Of a stretch of 64,000 nt of DNA, positions 60,272-64,000 are shown piece after piece; position 1 is the stretch's first letter; each line of letters starts with the position of its first letter. The stretch covers positions 53,044,508 to 53,108,507 of the forward strand of contig OY978528.1 of NCBI GenBank assembly GCA_963854835.1. Reading direction: 5' to 3'. The position numbers were made by a program, and so were the translations under genes. Source of the stretch: Megamerina dolium (taxonomy: Eukaryota > Arthropoda > Insecta > Diptera > Megamerinidae). Below the pieces are notes generated by a model that searched no databases, had not been told where the DNA came from, and worked only from the letters and a program-made list of their open reading frames with translations.

Positions 60272-60280
60272 TAACAAAAT
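60272..60280 (+). repeat. SINE target-site duplication, left copy
   Basis: taacaaaat, repeated at 60619-60627. Confidence 0.78.
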
Positions 60281-60618
60281 GGCCTAGCTCAGTGGTCTGT
60301 AGGTTGTAGCTTCTGATCTGTAGGTCGTGGGTTCACTCCCCGGCTGAAGCATAACAAATTTAAGAAAAGAAAAAATTTTTCTTTTGAACGGTACTCACCT
60401 GGCAGCAACAATTTACCATGGAAAAGCTTCTAAAAGAAATCTGTGACAAAGCTCAGAAAAAGTGATGTCGCAAGAGTTCTGCCATTCGAAACCGGTTAAA
60501 ATAAGTAGGTCCCTTCTAATACAGTCCAAAATTTTACACCCACAAAAGTAATGGAAGAGAAGCCTCGCCAAGTGCTTTAAGTGCCAAATATATGGCACTT
60601 AAAGCACTATATTTAATT
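60281..60618 (+). mobile_element. tRNA-derived SINE with target duplication
   Basis: The head ggcctagctcagtggtctgt at 60281 lacks the first few bases of the family head and has a scrambled segment before ttctgatctgtaggtcgtgg. The B box gggttcactcc is at about 60329-60339 and is closer to the pol III consensus than in the other copies. The body carries ttgaacggtactcacctg, aagcttctaaaagaa and ttaaaataagtaggtcc, then gctttaagtgccaaatatat. A further repeat of that word in inverted form (ggcacttaaagcac) adds a small hairpin at the 3' end. A 9-bp target duplication flanks it. Confidence 0.85.
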
Positions 60619-60627
60619 TAACAAAAT
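60619..60627 (+). repeat. SINE target-site duplication, right copy
   Basis: taacaaaat, an exact match to 60272-60280. Confidence 0.78.
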
Positions 60628-61329
60628 TTAACGACGGTGCCGAAAGTGACAATAGGAACGACAATGACAATGGCAACTACACCAACTACATACATAACAT
60701 TTTGTTATAAGTATGATAATTGTGCTCATGTTTCGGACAACGTCGTTAACAACAAGCAATTGTCCCATATCTGCATACATATTTGGATGTTTATGTGTTT
60801 TTTAGACCAGAGGACTACGGCAAGAGACAGTATTTTGTTGTTGCTGTCGACAACTTTATTGTTGATATTGATTCAAAAAACTCTGATTATTGCAAATTTT
60901 TTTCAAATGACCAGAGTATGCTTCAAAGCAAAGTATCTAAAATATTAGAAAGAAAATAATATTTCTAATAATTATAATTATCCACGGTTAGAGTTCTTGA
61001 AATATTTTGGCTGTCGTTCTTCAATCTTAAATAGGCCATCATAAGGCGAAGTTAGTGTGGGTTTGACTGCATCATTACAGATGAAAACTTGTGTTGTTTG
61101 TGTCATGGATGTTTGTGCCGTGATGAGCTGTGTCGATTGATTGAAGTTCTTGCATTATATTGATCAGTTCTTGAACAAATTTTGATGGTGAAGAGTTTCT
61201 AGCTGGCGCGGTTGTCTGCCAGTTTGAGAGTTGTACCGTAGACGATTGTATAATGAACGAAGTCCGAAAAGGATTATTGGTAGCTCTCGTGACCAATTCA
61301 GTGGTCCGGTCAGGTATGCTCACTGAAAC
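60628..61329. other. Non-coding DNA
   Basis: Minus-strand frame 61323-61075 (82 codons) has a coding-like composition but no recognised family. The upstream 450 bp show nothing. Confidence 0.4.
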
Positions 61330-61548
61330 ATACTAAATGCACAGTGGTACGTCAGAAACTGCGACATTCATAGTGAAATAGCCACTGTCGCTGAAGAAAT
61401 TAAAAGCAAGGCAATACGGCACAAAATAAGACCACAGCAACATAGAAACTTGAACTCTTGCGACCAACCAATAGAAGTCTCAGACGACGAAATGTCATTG
61501 ATATCGCAACCATTTAGGTATATAGTAAATTTATAATAAAAACAATTT
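61330..61548 (+). pseudogene. Jockey-type LINE ORF2, C-terminal fragment
   Basis: The plus strand reads LNAQWYVRNCDIHSEIATVA, then EEIKSKAIRHKIRPQQHRNL, up to a stop near 61535. This corresponds to the A-P-W-Y-V-R-N..D-I-H..L-x-V-x-T-V-x-E-E-I-x-x-x-A-x-R-H segment close to the end of Jockey-clade RT proteins, and parallels APWYVKNINL at 4460. The last residues (EVSDDEMSLISQPFRYIVNL) do not match the usual L-L-D..R-R-L-K-R ending, so a different Jockey relative or a frame artefact is possible. The RT core is absent. Confidence 0.5.
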
Positions 61549-61780
61549 ACTTATTAATTTTATTAATTTAATTGATATAAGCTACTCGTTGTTTATATTG
61601 TAAATAGTCGTAGCGTTAACAAAAAAATTCAATGACGAAATGTCATTGATATCGCAACCATTTAGGTATATAGTAAATTTATAATAAAAACAATTTACTT
61701 ATTAATTTTATTTATTTAATTAATATAAGCTACTCGTTGTTTATATTGTAAATAGTCGTAGCGTTAACAAAAAAATTTTT
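61486..61780 (+). repeat. Near-perfect 148-bp tandem duplication
   Basis: Unit 1 is 61486-61633 and unit 2 is 61634-61780, both starting gacgaaatgtcattgatatc and ending gcgttaacaaaaaaatt. They differ at about two positions in the body (ttattaatttaattg versus ttatttatttaatta). The first unit contains the end of the Jockey-like frame and its stop, and the rest is untranslated. Confidence 0.95.
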
Positions 61781-63748
61781 ATGTAATAATTACTCTAAAA
61801 AATGATTGAAATAAGAAAAAAACAATAACAAAGTTGGGTGTAAAATTATGCTGAAGGAATTTTTTCATAAAAATAAATGATTTCTCAACATTCTCCAATA
61901 CCGAAAGAATTGCATACGAATGGCCACAAGTGAACTCGAAATTCAAAATCATTAAATGACAAATTTATAGCTTTAAATACCCTTTTTGCAAAACTTATTC
62001 TGTATTTAGAGTTACCTATTAAACAGGAAGACTTATAATACGATGTGAATGCAATATGCATAATTATTTTGAAAAAAACATATAAAATAAGAAGAATGAA
62101 ACACAATAATAATAAAAAGAAAATTATGATGATTACAAAATATGGGTCATTTTCGATTTGATATGAAATCACTGTTAACACTTTGGTTTTTTCTTTTCTT
62201 CAGCATTTTTTACTTCAGCATCGTACGTAAATGGTCTTAAAAAAGATTAACTTTTCGCAAGAAAGCTTCAATAATCTAAAGAGTTTGAAAAGAAAATATG
62301 TTATATGAAATAAATTTGAATTGCATATTCTTTCAGGCAATTTTTAATGAAGTGTTGACTGTTAGGGAGCATCAAGTATACGAGTGTACTTGCCGTGTAT
62401 AGATACATGGATCCTCAGACAAGAGAAGAGCAAGCAATTAGGAAATGAAAAATTCGATTTTTTTTTGGGAATATCTTTACTGGCTTTATGGGTTAATTTT
62501 TGTATTGGGCGGTATTATGCCATCTTCAAACGACTATTTATCTGTCACGAGTCTCCACGTAAAGGTGGCTTCTTATGGGCGGCTCTGCGTTCATCTTTAT
62601 AAGAATTTTATGTTGATTTTTAATTAAGTTATTAAAAATCTGAAATTTAAGTGAAGTTTTATGACACGCCTAGTCATTTTTTTCAAGTGTGTAAGGTTGC
62701 AAGTCAGTGTATAAGCGCAACTACCTAAGAATGCAATTTAATAAAAATGTTAATTTTTCAGTCTCATAGATACGAGTACGTACATGCAACATCTGTTTGT
62801 AGTAGAGTAGGTACATAGTACGCATTCGTGCCCATAAGCATTTTTCGGTTTTTGTTTTCGTCTTTTGATGATGAACCAACCAACTAACCGATCAACCAAC
62901 TAAACAACCACACAACCAACTCATCAGATCACTACCGCCGGCGCAGAAGATCTTGTCGCAATTTTTTTCAATGTTTTTGTATGCAACGCCAATGCAATTT
63001 TAAAGCGTTACAAATTGCAATGAAGGAATTAAAATGAAATACTAAAACAACTGCACCAACAACAATATGTGGTGTATATGCAACATAATGAAGAGATCAT
63101 ACGTATCGTATGTGCGGTGAGAAATGTGCATATTAAATATTTTGCTATGCGCACGTACTCCATGTAAATGTGCATATAATTTCGATGTGCATTAATGAAT
63201 GCATACGCTGCTGCGAAGGTGTCATTTTTAACACGCCCAATGTATAGTTTATAAAATGCGAAATATTATAATATTATTTTAAAAACAAATGCTTTTACAC
63301 TGTGCAAAATAACTTGCATGAAGAAGATTTTCTTTCAAAGAAGATACTTCAATTTGATTCAAAATATATAATTGATTTACGAAACCTAACCTCAATGGCT
63401 AATTTTAATTAATAAAATATCCCCATAAATGTAATCACAACCTGTGCTGAATATACCAACTATATGAGTATGTATTGTAAGATCTCCCAAGTACTGATGC
63501 ACTAAGAGTACTCGTTCGTGATACGAGAAGTGCCTACACTATTGCATTTGTACAATTTCTATTTTCCAATTCAATAGATTCCAATCGCATAAATGTTTCA
63601 CAAAAAGGGCAGAGTTTGAAATGAAATAATAGGGTTACTGACGCTTTCCAACGTCTCCCTGATGGAAAAATGTAATCATAAGTGGTACTAACATCAATGA
63701 AGCAGCAGAGACATTTTTGGGATATTGGCTTGTGCCACACAACTTAAC
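61781..63748. other. AT-rich non-coding DNA
   Basis: About 2 kb without a recognisable gene. An (accaacya)n-like stretch at about 62874-62918 (ccaaccaactaaccgatcaacc) is a short imperfect repeat. Confidence 0.5.
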
Positions 63749-64000
63749 ACTTACTTACTTAACAGCAACTTACTTACTACTTACTTACTTATGTGGCCAT
63801 TACAACCGAATATCGATTTAGGCCGAATATAACATGCTTCGCCAACCATCTCTGTTCTTCGCTAGCTGGCGCCAGTAAGAAATTCCAAGCGCCGTCAGGT
63901 TCTCCAGTACTTGGTCTTTCCGCCGGAGATTAGGTCTTCCTCTTTTGCGTCGTTCTCCAGCGGGTTCCTAATATAACATCTTCTTAGCCAGAGCGTGATC
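63749..64000 (-). mobile_element. RTE/BovB-type LINE 3' end, cut by the window edge
   Basis: The (TAAG)n tail occupies about 63749-63791, with one interruption (aacagcaac). It is followed by the conserved 3' UTR (tatgtggccattacaaccga), and then, on the minus strand, codons for the C-terminal end NW/WRQLAKNRDGW-like residues and a K-D, GRRRRGRP-like stretch. Similarity to the copy at 7915-8145 runs the whole visible length, with the arrangement inverted. The element may continue past position 64000, so its completeness cannot be judged. Confidence 0.85.

Noticed and set aside
62384..62627. Overlapping 72- and 60-codon frames as a small membrane protein gene
   Set aside because: Two overlapping frames with no consistent start context or signal; composition typical of chance frames in this window.

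Overview
This window looks like non-coding, transposon-rich DNA from a brachyceran fly, probably a true fruit fly (Tephritidae). The evidence is its AT-rich composition, dense simple repeats, several mariner/Tc1 lineages (including a DD41D 'rosa'-type mariner, a group I recall being described from a Ceratitis fly), RTE/BovB-type, Jockey and I-type LINE remnants, and tRNA-headed SINEs. I found no host protein-coding gene, rRNA or true tRNA. Nearly every coding-like stretch is a transposable element or its remains.

Layout. 0.5-2.2 kb: 5'-truncated DD41D mariner followed by a decayed LINE reverse transcriptase. 4.2-5.45 kb: Jockey 3' end, then diverged tandem repeats. 7.9-8.15 kb: 3' tip of an RTE-type LINE with a TAAG tail. 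10.1-12.4 kb: copy A of a repeat family bounded by TATACCCTGCA inverted motifs, with a (GTCC)n block and ~297-bp internal tandem units; a SINE is inserted in it and a second SINE lies just outside. 13.15-14.44 kb: full-length DD41D mariner with TIRs and four in-frame stops, abutting repeat copy C. 16.05-18.35 kb: decayed PIF/Harbinger element carrying a mariner fragment. 18.9-20.5 kb: a Tc1-like element that appears complete, with paired direct repeats inside its inverted repeats and an uninterrupted 329-codon transposase once a 56-bp intron is removed. 21.5-23 kb: two decayed mariners, head to head.

24.9-26.4 kb: RTE-type LINE remnant. 30.0-30.4 kb: SINE with 11-bp target duplication. 30.6-30.8 kb: hairpin MITE. 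35.8-37.2 kb: 5'-truncated LINE with a 15-bp target duplication. 40.4-42.1 kb: RTE-type LINE interrupted by a ~391-bp MITE. 43.6-45.2 kb: repeat copy B. 46.2-46.7 kb: ~139-bp tandem repeats. 47.0-47.6 kb: RTE 3' end. 49.1-51.6 kb: possible BEL/Pao scrap followed by a LINE with RT and RNase H. 54.6-55.3 kb: deleted mariner. 55.9-56.6 kb: possible end of a piggyBac-like element. 58.0-59.3 kb: repeat copy D and a mariner scrap. 60.3-60.6 kb: SINE. 61.3-61.8 kb: Jockey 3' end with a 148-bp tandem duplication. 63.75 kb to the window end: RTE 3' end.

There are no operons or host pathways here. The relationships that matter are nested insertions: SINE into repeat A, MITE into LINE, mariner inside Harbinger. 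There are also probable trans-mobilisation relationships between autonomous elements and their non-autonomous relatives. The best candidate for a functional unit is the Tc1-like element at 18914-20482. All family assignments rest on reading translated motifs by eye, without database searches.
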